A DNA stretch of 64,000 nucleotides from the NCBI RefSeq assembly GCF_036373705.1, contig NC_089869.1, positions 14,271,676 through 14,335,675 on the forward strand. Reading direction: 5' to 3'. Position 1 is the first letter of the stretch; each line of letters opens with the position of its first letter. Under the pieces are notes generated by a model. The model was not told the DNA's origin and did not search any database. It saw only the letters and a list, made by a program, of their open reading frames with translations. This DNA comes from Amia ocellicauda. Lineage: Eukaryota; Chordata; Actinopteri; Amiiformes; Amiidae. A program made the translations under genes and the position numbers. Positions 20,101-32,900 of the stretch are shown one piece after another.

Positions 20101-20269
20101 ACCAATTTTGGAAGTACAGATCTGTAATCTGGAAGTACCCTGAGAATATGAAAATAGACCATCTTTGAATAACTTTTAAAAAGCTCTACTTAACGGAAGA
20201 TTATTTCATAAAATTACCTATTATCACAGCGTGCCATAAGAATAAAATGTATTTGTTTTAAATGATATA

Positions 20270-20351
20270 TACAGCTCTGGACAAAATTAAGAAACCACTT
20301 CAAGTTCAGAAATCAATGTTAAGTGGTCTCTTAATTATTTCCAGAGCGGTA
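20270..20351. mobile_element. Short palindromic MITE-like element with Tc1-type ends
   Basis: The left arm TACAGCTCTGG...TTAAGAAACCACTT (20270-20300) pairs with the right arm AAGTGGTCTCTTAA...CCAGAGCGGTA (20320-20351), leaving a loop of about 20 nt. The ends resemble a fish Tc1-family terminus starting TACAGCTCTGG (from memory). It is best read as an internally deleted copy about 80 nt long. Confidence 0.6.
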
Positions 20352-20618
20352 TATATATGTATATTTAAACTTGCTGGGTTTAGTGTATTGAAAGAGTGAT
20401 TTGTCCATCATAGTTTTTGGGATATGACAAAGAAATGGGAAAACAATATTAGTGTGCCCAATCTTAAATTTTCTATCCGAAAAATAAAGTATGGGAAGTT
20501 CACAAAGTACTATAAAAGAACATGAGTTTTGGAGGTGCACTGTTAGTTAACTTATAGGATAAGTTTCAATCAAATGTTGCAAAACTGTTATTAAAATGTA
20601 GAGAAGGCTCTTTCTGGT

Positions 20619-20619
20619 A

Positions 20620-20650
<31 letters not shown>

Positions 20651-20655
20651 TTTTT
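20619..20655. repeat. (AT)n followed by poly(T)
   Basis: About twelve AT units followed by about 13 T. Confidence 0.95.
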
Positions 20656-23391
20656 AACTCAGAAGAGTGTGTTTTGAATTGATGACTTATGTTTTTTGTT
20701 GTATGCCGTGAAAAAGGCTACGAAGTACTGGAGAGTGGCCTTCTGTCACTGTTTTTACTGAGCGTAAACTGAGCAGTTTTGCAGCTTCTTGCTTCATCTG
20801 TTAAAGCCACTTGACCTTTAAGGAAATCTTCTATATTTTCAGTGAGGCGGCGTTATTCAATAAAGTATTTTAAATGAAGTCTGCCTCTAAATTGAAGCAT
20901 GTGACCTGTGAACAGGGAGGTATACATTGATTGTAACACTAAGGAGTTTGTAACACTAAAGCAGTCTTTGATAGGCATGATATTAGCTACATATAACTGG
21001 CAGTGGAAGTAAAGTCTAGATTAAGCATGAACACTGTAGTAACAGTGGGTATCATATCTGTCTTAGGACTTTCTGTGACCACACCCCATAGTTGATGCCC
21101 TCCATCTTTCCTGTGGCAGATGCCAGGTCTCTCTGGGGAGGCAGAGGGCAGTGTGGCCACTATCAGCGCTGCCTGCCATCTCCCAGCCCTGCTGCAGTAC
21201 TGTACTGGCTGCTGGCTGCTGGCACGGCCCTGGCCTGAGAGGCTGGTTGGAGGGCTCACCATGACTTGGAAATAGGGTGCCTTGGTCTGCTTTTACCCAC
21301 CTCTCAAGAAGCAATATTTGCTTTGCTTGTTTAATAGATTCTCAAAAGTACATTTACATGACAAAGTTTCTGAATTGAACTGCAGACCCTCTCAAAATGC
21401 TGTTGAGACTGTCTCCCGACCACTCCAATTAAAGTGCTCTATAAACGATATCTAAATGCAGGCTTTAGATTTTCTGTATACATGAAACACCTCCTTCCCC
21501 CTGAAAGTCCTCTATTTCTTTGTTCTCCATCACCATGCCCTGCCACCGCATCCCCCCCTCTATCAGTCTTGCTCTCCGCTCCAATACGGTGTCTGATTAA
21601 AAGCCAATAACTCTCGAATGTTCTCCTGAATGCTCTGTGCTGCTGCCAAAGGCTCATCATGACTTCATCAGTCATTACATCCTCAGTCAATAGAGGGAAC
21701 CTCCAACATTTTCAATAAAGTTGTTAATTACTAGGCTGCTGTAATATCTACTGTACTTAGTAGCTTTTTTTCCACATTAGGACCAGGGGTTGAATGTTCC
21801 AGTGTGAGGGAGTATTCTTTAGTCAGTGGAGTGTATCTATGCGTTGGCATTTTATAACTCTGCAATAACTTTGAGCTGTCACTCCCATACAAATTGTGCA
21901 AAAGGTTGATTTTAATGTAAGTATCGATCTTGAGGTAGGTATAATGTTAAATGTTAATCCTTAGCTCCAAGAAATGAACATTATAAAGTCTTCTCAAGTA
22001 CCCAAAGAAAATAAGTCTAAATAAAAATGAATGTGTTTTTGTTTGTAAATCTGCCAGGTTCACGTGGCAGCTCGTAAAAAAAACAATTTTCCCTCTTCGC
22101 CGTGTACAGACGGAGGACATTGGTCTTCCTGCTCTGCTCTGGTCTGTAAGATATAATTTGCAGGTGCCAGTGTTATTCTCTGCATTGAAATAAAATAAAA
22201 AAGCGCACCAGCTGGAATGTTATTACTGCATAGGTCAATTGTAAACTGCAACTTGACAACTTTGCCTCCGAAGAAAAGATTAAGCCACTTAAGTAGAACA
22301 TACAGAGCAAAATCAAGGAATTGGATGCAGATAATGTAAAGTGCAACACTTGGGAGAGCAAAGCGGCAGGCAGTAATTCAGAGTCAGAGCAGTAATGAGG
22401 AGATCCACACGCCGTTTCTCAACTTCCACTGCCGCAGTTTACGGCTCTTGCCTTGGAAAGCTGTCTTGTATTGTACAGATGTATTTAAGCAGGTATATAT
22501 ATATTTGTAGTCTGTTTTGCTAGGACATTATTTAACTTTGGGATTAATAGCATAACTTTAGTTAATAAAATGCCCTAATACTTCATCTAATATCCAATAT
22601 AGGAAATGCACTGAATTTGGTGAATCACTCATTTGTGGCTGCATAGTATACTATCAACACCAGCATCCGTGATTAGTTCACTTCTCAACCCCTTTTCTCT
22701 TTGACCATTGACCCACATAGTCCCTAAATCTGTTAGATCAAAATATGAAAGACAATCAACTTTGCCTTCCAGTCTCTCCATTAACACCCAATGTATAAGC
22801 ACTGAGCCTCTTTACTACTTTTATCTACAGCTTACAGCATTCTGTATATATAATCAACCATTTGCCCAAGTCTGCTGTCTTTAACCAGTAAGAGAGTTTG
22901 CCTCTTCTCACTTTAGCCATTTTACTGATCTCCAACAGATCCATTTTTTATATTACTCTTTCCGTCTGTGCCCAAGATCAAATAACAGTGGTCTGCAGCT
23001 GTTTATGGATTTTCTTCTTTGTGATTATTTCCCGGCGCTGCAGATTGCTTTACCTTGCAACTTCTCCGTCTTGTTCTGCTGCTAAACCTGTCCCTGTTTC
23101 ATTATTTATGTCCCTCTCCAGTTTAAATGTTTTCCTTTACAGGTAATTACTTTTTATAAAGAAAGACACATTGGCAGAGCAGATTGTTTAAATATCAGGG
23201 GAACGCCTGATGGTTTTCCTTGAGTGGCACATTTCTCCTTCCATTTGGTTGTGGTTTCACATGAGCAGTTTTAATATTTAATTTTATGTAAAGATTATTT
23301 TAAGGTTTACCTTGTGTACAACAGCCAACGCTTAAAAATTGCCTATTGCTCTCATTCGGAGAAATTAAGCAAAGGGATCTGTGCTACAGAA

Positions 23392-23480
23392 TAAGAACAT
23401 AAGAAAGTTTACAAACGAGCAGAGGCAATTCGACCATTCGTGCTTGTTTGGTGTCCATTGATAACTAAGTGATCCAAGGA
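23392..23480. repeat. Possible interspersed repeat fragment
   Basis: The segment AAGAACATAAGAAAGTTTAC, continuing to GTGATCCAAGGAT, resembles a dispersed repeat I recall from several fish genomes. The identification rests on memory of the leading words only; family and limits are uncertain. Confidence 0.3.
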
Positions 23481-23724
23481 TAAATAAAGAGTCCTGTCTG
23501 TAATTCTGACATCTCACTGACAGGCAGTAAAGTTGGTCTAATAAAGGAGTTCAAGTTTGGGTTCAGCTCATCTCTTATTTGGCACTATTCCTGCAGCATT
23601 GTTCTGTATCAGTGGTAAACATTGAATGGTAGCATATGAGGGATTTAGCGGTTGAATGTTTGGAGGCATGGGAGAGCTGTGAGGGTGCTGTGGGTGACAG
23701 TGTGACTGTCTCAGCAGGGGGAAG

Positions 23725-23918
23725 ATGGCTCTTTGGCCCTTGCTACTCCTGCTGGACCTGCCTGGCCTGTCCTGTAGCCAGCGCTCAGAGCCCATGTTTA
23801 TGGCAGTCACCAAGACTGTGCTGCCCCCGGACTATGACAACAACCCCACGCAACTCAATTACGGAATGGCTGTGACTGATGTGGACGGGGACGGGGACCT
23901 GGAGGTGGTGGTGGTAGG
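23725..23918 (+). CDS. CRTAC1: CRTAC1 exon 1: signal peptide and first FG-GAP strand
   Basis: ATG at 23725 in a good context (gaagATGG). The hydrophobic MALWPLLLLLDLPGL is followed by SQRSEPMF, matching human SQRAEPMF. The donor GG|gtaagt ends the exon at 23918 (64 codons plus 2 nt). A cctgtcctgtag just before the SQRSEP codons looks like a splice acceptor, but the upstream signal sequence is in frame and aligns with human without a gap, so a single exon is preferred. Confidence 0.88.
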
Positions 23919-26900
23919 GTAAGTCTCCTCGACTCTTCATTCTGACCGACAGTCTTAATTCTCCCTTTAATATGAAGTGAAATTTTCTCAGCCAAAAGTT
24001 TATTTGAAAGGTTGGTCATAAGCCTGTTGTGTTAACCCAACACTCGACTGGATTTTCTTCTCTCAGGGCCTGGGGTACAGCCCTTTTATAACAGGGGAGT
24101 CTGAGCAGTTCCTGTATTTTTTAAAGTTTTGAAGATCTATTTATTCTGCACAGACAAATACAATTAAAGCAATTCGCATCAGAGCTATTTGCCAGTGTAA
24201 GAGAGATAGGAACGTGACTCTCTTGTTTCTAGGTTTAGCCTAGCTTTCAACAAAATCTAAGGGCCTTTTTTGACGCCTAGAGGGACTTTTGCAGATCGAA
24301 ATCGAGGTAATTAGGTTACTGTCCTTCAGCGGTGACAATCGGGCAGGTCCGTCAGAAACAGTTTCCTGGGGGATGGAGGCTGAAAGGCTGAGCCTGGACC
24401 GCAGCCCCACAGTCACTGTCCTCGGGGCCCCCTCCTGGCAGGCAGCAGGGCCAGGACAGCGGAACGGCCGCATGCCAGAAAGGAGGATGTCAGTGGGAGC
24501 ATTGAGCCTCCCTTAATCACATCACCCCCTGCCTCTCTAACAGCCATCAGACAAACATCCAACAGTGGAATAGCACTGAGAGAGTACGATAATTGCCCAA
24601 GTTTTCATTTTCACAAACGGGACGCATTATGGGTATGGTTGCTAGACATGATTTTTTGGAAGCGATAATCCAGACATTAGGATAAATCAACTTAATTGCC
24701 TCTCCTCCCAGAGATACAACAACACAAGACATCAATAACCCTCCATGAATGGACTAAATAAAATATTGATTATATGTGCATATAGAAAATGTTTTTACTT
24801 CACATCTATACAAAGGAATCCTTGAATTTGCTTCATCGAGGTGATGTTACTTCAATGCGCTTTTTAATGGACTTTCAAAACTCACCCTAGCCATGTTCTG
24901 AGTTCATAATAATTAGTCAGCCCGTTTGTTTTACCGTTGCCTCCTCACTTTGGAACACTCTCTCTCTGAAGACATCAGTAGTTATCCCACCTAAATTAAA
25001 CATTTTTGAGTTTGGCAAAACTTGAACTGAGCCTTTAGATGACTGGGCTTAGCAGGAATTGAATATTTAAACTGATTCATTAATAATGTGGTGGTGTTTT
25101 ATTGGGATATTACAATATTCAGCCTTTGGTTCATTTCCTTAATTTTCTTCCTTTTAAGATGCATATTATTCAATAAGGTCTGTGCAGTTTGGTGTCAGGG
25201 TGACGGAGTACAATTTCAAAAACAATTTCGGCTTTCTCATGAAAAATAAACATTCAGCATAATAGAAGAAATTACTTAAAGGATCTTTGTAGCAGAAACA
25301 GATACAAAACTGCAAATATTTGCCCAAGTCATTCAGCCCCAAAACTGAATTCATGTCAAGTTTTGGCAGGAATTCAAGTTACACAAGCAGTGTTTTATAA
25401 GTGGAGTTGTGTAAGGTGTTTACTGTGTGACTGAACAAGACTTCCTATCCATATCCACAGCATATATGAATTCGAAAATACGAGTATAGGAGTTTTGATA
25501 TTTAGATTTTTGTAAACAAATAGCACAAGGACCCTTATTCGAGATTTTAGGAACTGAACCCAGATAATTTTTGAGATTCAAAATGCATGATATATGGTTA
25601 GAAAGCACAGATTAAGTTCAAGATGATAAAATAAAGATTTGCAGAAGAACAATGACGCAGAATTTACAATTATTGTATTGTATATAAAAGTCAAAACCAT
25701 TCCTTTTAAAATAATGCCTGCCATTACAAAATGACAGACAAACATGATGGTCGTGTCGAGTATAAAATTTGTCTTGCTATTGGTGAGTGAGTAAAAATGT
25801 TGATTCCATCCTAAATCACTAAAACTACAGATTAAATGGTTTGCATATCCTTATCTCTTGCAGCTATAGATCTAAAAACAGTTTAAGCCTGCTGGCCTCT
25901 TCAGCCATGTCATGTGATGTGTTGTTGTTCAGGTACAATGGTCCAAACCTTGTTCTGAAGTATGACCGAAGCAAGAAGGTTCTCTATAACATTGCTGTGG
26001 ACGACCGGGATTCCCCCTTTTATGCCCTACGCGACCGCCAAGGCAACGCCATCGGAGTGACAGCTTGCGACATCGATGGCGACGGCAGGGAGGAGATCTA
26101 TATCCTCAACACCAACAACGCTTTCTCAGGTACGCAGGCAGAGTCTCTTATGATAGGAAACGATTCTACTTCTCATCTGAAGGACAGAGCAGAGAAAGGT
26201 GTAGTGACATCTTCAGGGTAATGCCTGGACTTGACCCACAAACGTCTAGGAGCAAGTGCTTTCTCTTAAGCACTGGATTACCTAGAATCAATTGTTTGGA
26301 CATACTTGAATAATAGAAAGTATAGTCTTTAAGAAGATTCATGCTGGTGCCTTTTTATGTCTCAGACAGCTCTTTGTCAGGTTTAAATATATACCATTGG
26401 TCTTTCTAGTAGTTAGAGAGTCACAGATTGGCATCAGCCTCCATACAGCCATGCACTCAGGGAAGACAACGTGTATTATATGAAATTAATCAAACTGTCA
26501 GATTAGTACCCTGAGATTAGTATACTGCTGTGTTCCTGTTCTGTCTTTCACCATTCTCAATTTCTTCTGTTTCGATCTAATTATGCACTTTTTAGGGGCT
26601 AAGAGGGAAGTCTTGTCACCATGTCTGTCAATCCATGGCTCATTTTCCCAAAGTGCTCTGTTCAGTTCTGTCTTAGGCCTCTACAATAAATGGAAGTCTC
26701 CTCTATTAATTTTGTACATCAATACCTGAAAGGGCCCAGACAGATGCCTTTTCAGCATGGAAGACAAAATGGGTGGCAAGCTGATGTCAAAGTAAATCAT
26801 TCTCCTGTTTTGTTTAGTTTGTTTGTGCCTTACTATAACCTAGACTCTGTTTTTTCCCATGCAAGGTTTGGCAACATACTCTGACAAGCTTTTCAAGTTC

Positions 26901-29900
26901 CGCAACGGCCGCTTTGAGGATCTACTGAGTGATGACATCAACGTGCGCAGAGACGTGGCAAATCGCATGGCTGGGCGCTCAGTTGCCTGTGTGGACAGAA
27001 AGGTACCCACAATTCCCTTTTCCAGCTTCCTCTCTCACGTTGTCTGCACACAGCCCTAATACATAGTGTTCTACATACACACCATCACACATTGGTATTG
27101 TAAAAGACCTCACTATAAATGCGTCTATTTAAGAAAATAATCTGCAGGTATCTTAGTCTTGTGAAAAGGGTTCGTAGATTGGGTTGTATGTGCTGGTTAA
27201 CATATAGTATGATTTGCTATACTTATTAACTGCACTTATGTTTTAGATACACAGAAATGAGGATGCAAAATCTCTTTGAAATTAAAATGTTATGTAAAAT
27301 TGTTATTCAGAAACTACAATTCTTGATCAACAAGAATTAATGAGCATTCTAATGTTTCTTTTCTCATTGAGATGTACACTACTATTTATCAAATTACATT
27401 TGCAACATCGATCATTTCCCTCCTTCTCACCAAATTATTTTCAGTAGCAAACCAGTTGCCAAGAAACATTTTTAGGAAAAATTGAAGAGGAATTATAGTA
27501 ATCCTGGTACTGAGAAAAGACCATTTCAAAATGCACATAAAATAAAGCACTGAGCCTACAAGAGTATATTGGTAGAATTTGTGAAAATCTAAATTGACAG
27601 TGTCTAGCCCTCTCATTTGAGGCACCCAAAATAACTTCATGGCACTTGCACTTTTTACTTGAGAAAAAAACAGTTTATTTTCTTCTGTCAGCTTTTACCT
27701 GTCAGAAGCCTCCAGTCTTGTAACAGCAGCTGTCAGTATCACACTGCATATCACAAGACCACATACAAAACGTTGCTGAATGTTTCCAGGAGTTTAAAAC
27801 TATGCGGCTTGACATACTCTCTAAGTAGGGAGGGAGGGTAATAGCTCTGACTCCTGTTTAGCAATGGCTCTGTCACCCAGATTAAAGCAGGGTGGCATCC
27901 CAAATAAATGTAATTCAGCAAAACCAGTAATTATAAATAGTTTCACTACCCACAAGCTTTATATACATGGAAAACTACAGGATTTCCATTTCTCCTCAAT
28001 GCTTGCATCTATACCAGAGAAAGGTTTCCCAGAAATCCAGGCAATTTACAGTAATGTACGATAAAAACATTATACAGTACTATACAAAATACAGTAATTT
28101 ACAGGTGAATTTACAACAATTGTTTACAGTGTACTTATAAAACTTTAATAAAACTTTACTGTATAAAGGTTAATCCACAGTAAAGTGTAGGAAAGTATGT
28201 GAACACAGATATGTCTTTAGAAGCCTCATGTTGGTGTGAAGACACTATTCTCAGCCCTCAGCATTGTACCAATAACTTTTAATATTCAAACAGCACACTT
28301 GTCACTTTCAAAGCACTAGAGATCATATTAATCAGACAGGAGTAACCCAGACTGCAGTGCCCAGCTCTTTGATTTTTCTATAATTACTTTTCATGCCGGC
28401 GACGTTATTTGATATTTCTGAAATAATTTATCGAACCCCTATGCTTTTGCTCAAGTGATCCAGATCCATTAGACTTTGGATTAAAAATACTTCTATTTGC
28501 ATCTGCAGTTATTTAGTCACAAAATCTTTAAAAACATAGATGGAGGTCCCTGAAGGTGGGCGTTCCTGTCTCCTGAACAGAGAAGTATTGAGATGACGGC
28601 ACAGGTCACATGGGTAAAATTGCTCTTTTGCTTCAGATCTTCCAATAGCAAAGTCACAGAATATGGGATTTCTTTGAACCCTTTTTTTTCCCCATGTACA
28701 CGATTTTTCTGGAGAAAACAATGCATGTCAGAATCATTAAAAGGTCTTAGTCAAGCAGCAACATTGATATAGTATTTCACAAGTGTGCATTTAAGCACAG
28801 ATCAATGAGCTAGGCAGGAGCAGACGTTACTGTAATCTGAGGGACATGGTGGTTGGTTTAGGGGTCTTGAGGTATTCTGTCTGTCTCATCTGTTTATTGC
28901 TTCTGATAATCAGCACAGTCCAGATCACTGAGAGGAAATGCAAGGTGACAAGAGCTATAGGCTATTGAAGAGCTGTTGAAGTTCTTTGAGTAACGGAAAC
29001 ATCAAATAATAAATAATGCACATCTGTGCAATAGGAGCATGACTGAATTGTACAATATCAAAATAGTCAAAGAACCTTATGTGGATTTCAGTAACAGAAT
29101 ATCTGGAATTTGCCAGAGGACTATAGCCCATATTTACACCAAGGACGAAAATATCCTATGTTGTACCACTACTATCCAACAATTCAAAGTAATTTAAGAT
29201 TTAAAGATGATAGCAATTTATTTGTCAATTGGAGTTAGAAAATCATTATCATTTAGTTACCTGCTGTCTGAAGGCTGCAGAAAGGCGACATATCCTGGAA
29301 TCCTTCCCAGCCATTGTCAAACCCGTTAAACACACGTTTGAAGGCAGAAAGGAAGGTTTTAAAGGCAAAAGAGATTACAATATTACTATATTACTGTATT
29401 ATAAGTAGGGGTATTACAATACAGACCAAATACATTAAATTTTTAACTCTTTTAAAATGTAAAGTAATGCTTTAAACTGAAACAAACAAAGCATTTGTAA
29501 AGCACTCTCTAAATTAGCTCAGTTTTGCTGGCAAATCGAGCGGCCCAGAAGTAGAGACGCCAGTCTTGACTGGAAATGGAGCAACAGACTGACAAACATA
29601 TTCTGTTCCAATCAATTGTTTCAGTTTAACTACAGGAGGAAAACATGTGTTGAGTAAAAGACACCCTTGTTGTCTCATCTGTGTCTATTACTTGAATATT
29701 CCTGACCACTTGCGGTTTATTGATTTATTTATTTTGGGATTTTGTAGTGCCATGAAAACCCAGTGTGCTGAAGCTCTGAAGCCCTTAATCTCCTCATTGA
29801 ACACCACAAAAAAATATGAATTTAAATGTAATTTACTCAGGACAGGACAAAACACAAATCATCCCCTGCTTTGTAATACTGAAAACAGATACTTGCTACA

Positions 29901-32900
29901 AGGATTGTGTCTAATAAGCATAAGCGTTACAGTCAGACGTGCTGGCTAGCTGTACTGTTATGGTCGAAGTAAGCATGTTTACATGTTTGGTTTGGTCACA
30001 AGAAGCTATTCTCAGAGCGCCTTCATTTTACTGGTGGTTTTACAGACTCTCTTCATCTGTAGATTTTGTCATCAACAGCTTTTCCCTGATGCACAGAGAA
30101 CTATCACAGACACCATTTCACTCCTTCTGGTTAAAAGCTGTTGACAGCAATGGTGGCAATGAGGTGAAGGGAAAATTAGGGTGTGTGCATATAAGGTTAT
30201 GTAATTCACACCATTTGTTTATCATACAGTCATTTGATTTTACATTTTTGTTGCAGTTTAAATTCAGTCAGCACTAGAAAGTAACCTTGTCTCTGAGAAA
30301 CGCCATTGTGAATGCCAACAGAGTCATGCTATCGGGATATTAAGTGCCTTGTTCCTTTCTGCAGGTGTTTAGATATTTCGAAGTGCAATGTGAAACACTA
30401 GTATCCATAGAATATGACCTGCCTATTAGTATAGTTTCAGGTGTACTGCCACAAAATTAGAGGTCATTTTACAGGGGTTACATTGCAGAAACACAGTACT
30501 TAAAACAATGTGCTATCTAGTAAACCTAACATTTTTCTTCCATATTTATGGCAATTATATAGTGGCAATTTTAATGTTGAAGGGGAAATTGCCACATCAC
30601 CGTTTGCATTCACTACATTTACAATTTTTGCATAAGTCTATTAGCATGGTTCAGTATATTTGTTCATTTCCACAGAGACTCCGTCCTGATAATGGAGTGT
30701 GAAATTAATATCTGGAGGGATAGGGAGATTGCTCAGCACTGTGATTCTGCATGCGCACCATCTTGGATGTGCATATGGGCCTGAAAAAACAGTAGGGGCT
30801 ATTCAAACAGGGTTGGTCAACTCCCTGTTGAGCCAAGTAAGGGTCAAGTTGTGAAGGTGGCCCATCACATGAGCATCATGCTGCAGAAATCAGTGGTTCA
30901 AGTCGCAGCTATGATGAATCCTTGACTTTGACCTTGACTTTCAGATACACAGGGAACCTCATTTGGGCCAAAGCATTACCCTGGGAAAAGAATGGAAACA
31001 GTCTTACTATTCTGTACTTCAAGATACGGTGGATCTCAAGTTTCAACCAATTGCAATCATCTGCTGATCGGGTTCAGATCGGGTGATTTTCACGTCCCTC
31101 ATTTAGTTCTCTTTGCCAACATGGGAGTCCCAATTTGTGGTCAAAGTTGCATTTGTCTAGAATAGGGATACTAAAACTGGACAAATGCTTAATTATGATT
31201 ATGATAAATTTAAAGTCAACTGAGCTCTCCTTTATTCCCTCTCTCTTGCAGGGAACTGGACGGTACTCCATTTACATTGCCAACTATGCCAGTGGGAATG
31301 TGGGCTCCCACTCTCTGATTGAGATGGATGAAACTGCTAGTGACCTCACTACAGGGGTCATCGCTCTGTCAGATGTGGCTAGTGAAGCCGGAGTCAACAA
31401 GTTCACAGGTGGATATACAGTAGGGAAAGTTAAGCGAATAAAAGACAAGCAATAGTTATTATAAAGCATAATTTAAAAATTAAATTGAGCTATATGATGT
31501 GATATTCATAAGCAGAAAGCACAAGTGAGTGATCAATGCAGAATTGCATGTATATCCAAGGTTGATAAAATCGGTGTAAACTAACTTAATACACATTTCT
31601 GGGGCACTGAAGGATAGAGCATAATTATACTCTAAAGATTAAATGACCTCACAAATATTGATCTTGATCAAATTGCTTTTGTTTCTTCAGTAAATTACAG
31701 CTGCTTCAACATGCTTTGGTAGACCATATGTTAATATCACCTCATTATACATTATTAAGTTTTCCAAATTCAAATATTTATTCAGAGGAATTGTTTGTAC
31801 TTTCAAAATTCTCAATCATCTCGATTGGGTGATCTATAAGCCTTGATACATGTGAAGTAGGCAGTGAACATATATCTGCTACACTTCTAGTAAATTCTGT
31901 CACTATGTATAGTATGAGGTAAATGGAATGTGCCCACCTCTTCCAGCCAATCTGCACCCACATGTGCATGGCTCCCTTGCCCTGCATTGCATTCTCCAGG
32001 CTGTGGATTTATGAAGTGCCTCTGTATTGGAGGGGGGACGTTGAAACAGCAGCAGCAAGTGCACTTTTGGCCCAGTCAGCTTTTTGCAGCACAGAAAGTC
32101 ACGGAGAAGCGCAAGGACGATGAAGCTATATTTCAGCCCTGACTTGCTCAATGGGCCAAAGAGTCAATTAATCAGTAGGTTGTATAGGCACAGGCATGAG
32201 TCTGAGCCAGAGACTGACTTCTTCATGCAACGGTGACACACTAAGGGGGTAGAGGGTTAAGATGGCTCAGGGTGTAGGAGCTCGTTCAGGTGAGTTGTGG
32301 TTGGGGGGGTGCTGAGAGACTGCTGTTCGAATCCTGACTGCACATGCTACAAAAGACTTGTTAGAGATGTGGAAAGGGGATCTAGAACTGGCCTAGAGAC
32401 TGTATAAAACACACAATGGTTGAGGGTGACTCTGCATCACCATTTCATCAGCATCTACCTTGGAAGAGAGTTGAATCTCTTTTGAAATGGAATAGGGTGA
32501 ATAAAAGTGTAATGATTTAAAATTAGCACTAACAGTTACTGTTGGATTTGTATGGAGTTTAAAAGCATGATGATATGTACTTCAGCAAATTAAAGATATG
32601 CTAAATCTAGGAATATGTGAATGCTAAGTTCCTTCAATGTCAGTGAAGGGACAACTTCCCACAATCCTTACTCCCTTTCCCATCAGTGTGCTGCTCTGAA
32701 CCTTCTACTCAAACCCTGCATTTACCCTCATGAGATCAAGATTTCTTAGAATCTGTGGTTCACAAAGGGTACAGAATATAATTAAGGACTGACTAGGGAT
32801 GCTACAGTCACAAATTACTTTTCACCAGAACACCTTTCTCCCTCCCTGGTCATAAGAGAATCACAACAAACCTTTTGTTTATCAGAACTGTGCATTAATT

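Larger units (their letters stand above)
14170..23724. other. Intergenic region between R3HCC1L and CRTAC1
   Basis: No exon was recognised on either strand. It includes T-rich tracts near 17.62 and 19.22 kb, the palindromic element at 20.27 kb, an (AT)n tract at 20.62 kb and a repeat-like piece near 23.39 kb. GC-richer complex sequence at 17.77-17.90 kb and 21.06-21.30 kb could be regulatory. As the shared upstream region of two divergent genes, it is the likely place for CRTAC1 enhancers. Confidence 0.5.

Noticed and set aside
30750..30930. Second tRNA-derived repeat
   Set aside because: Only a B-box-like word was found, with no A box at the correct distance. Too weak to annotate.
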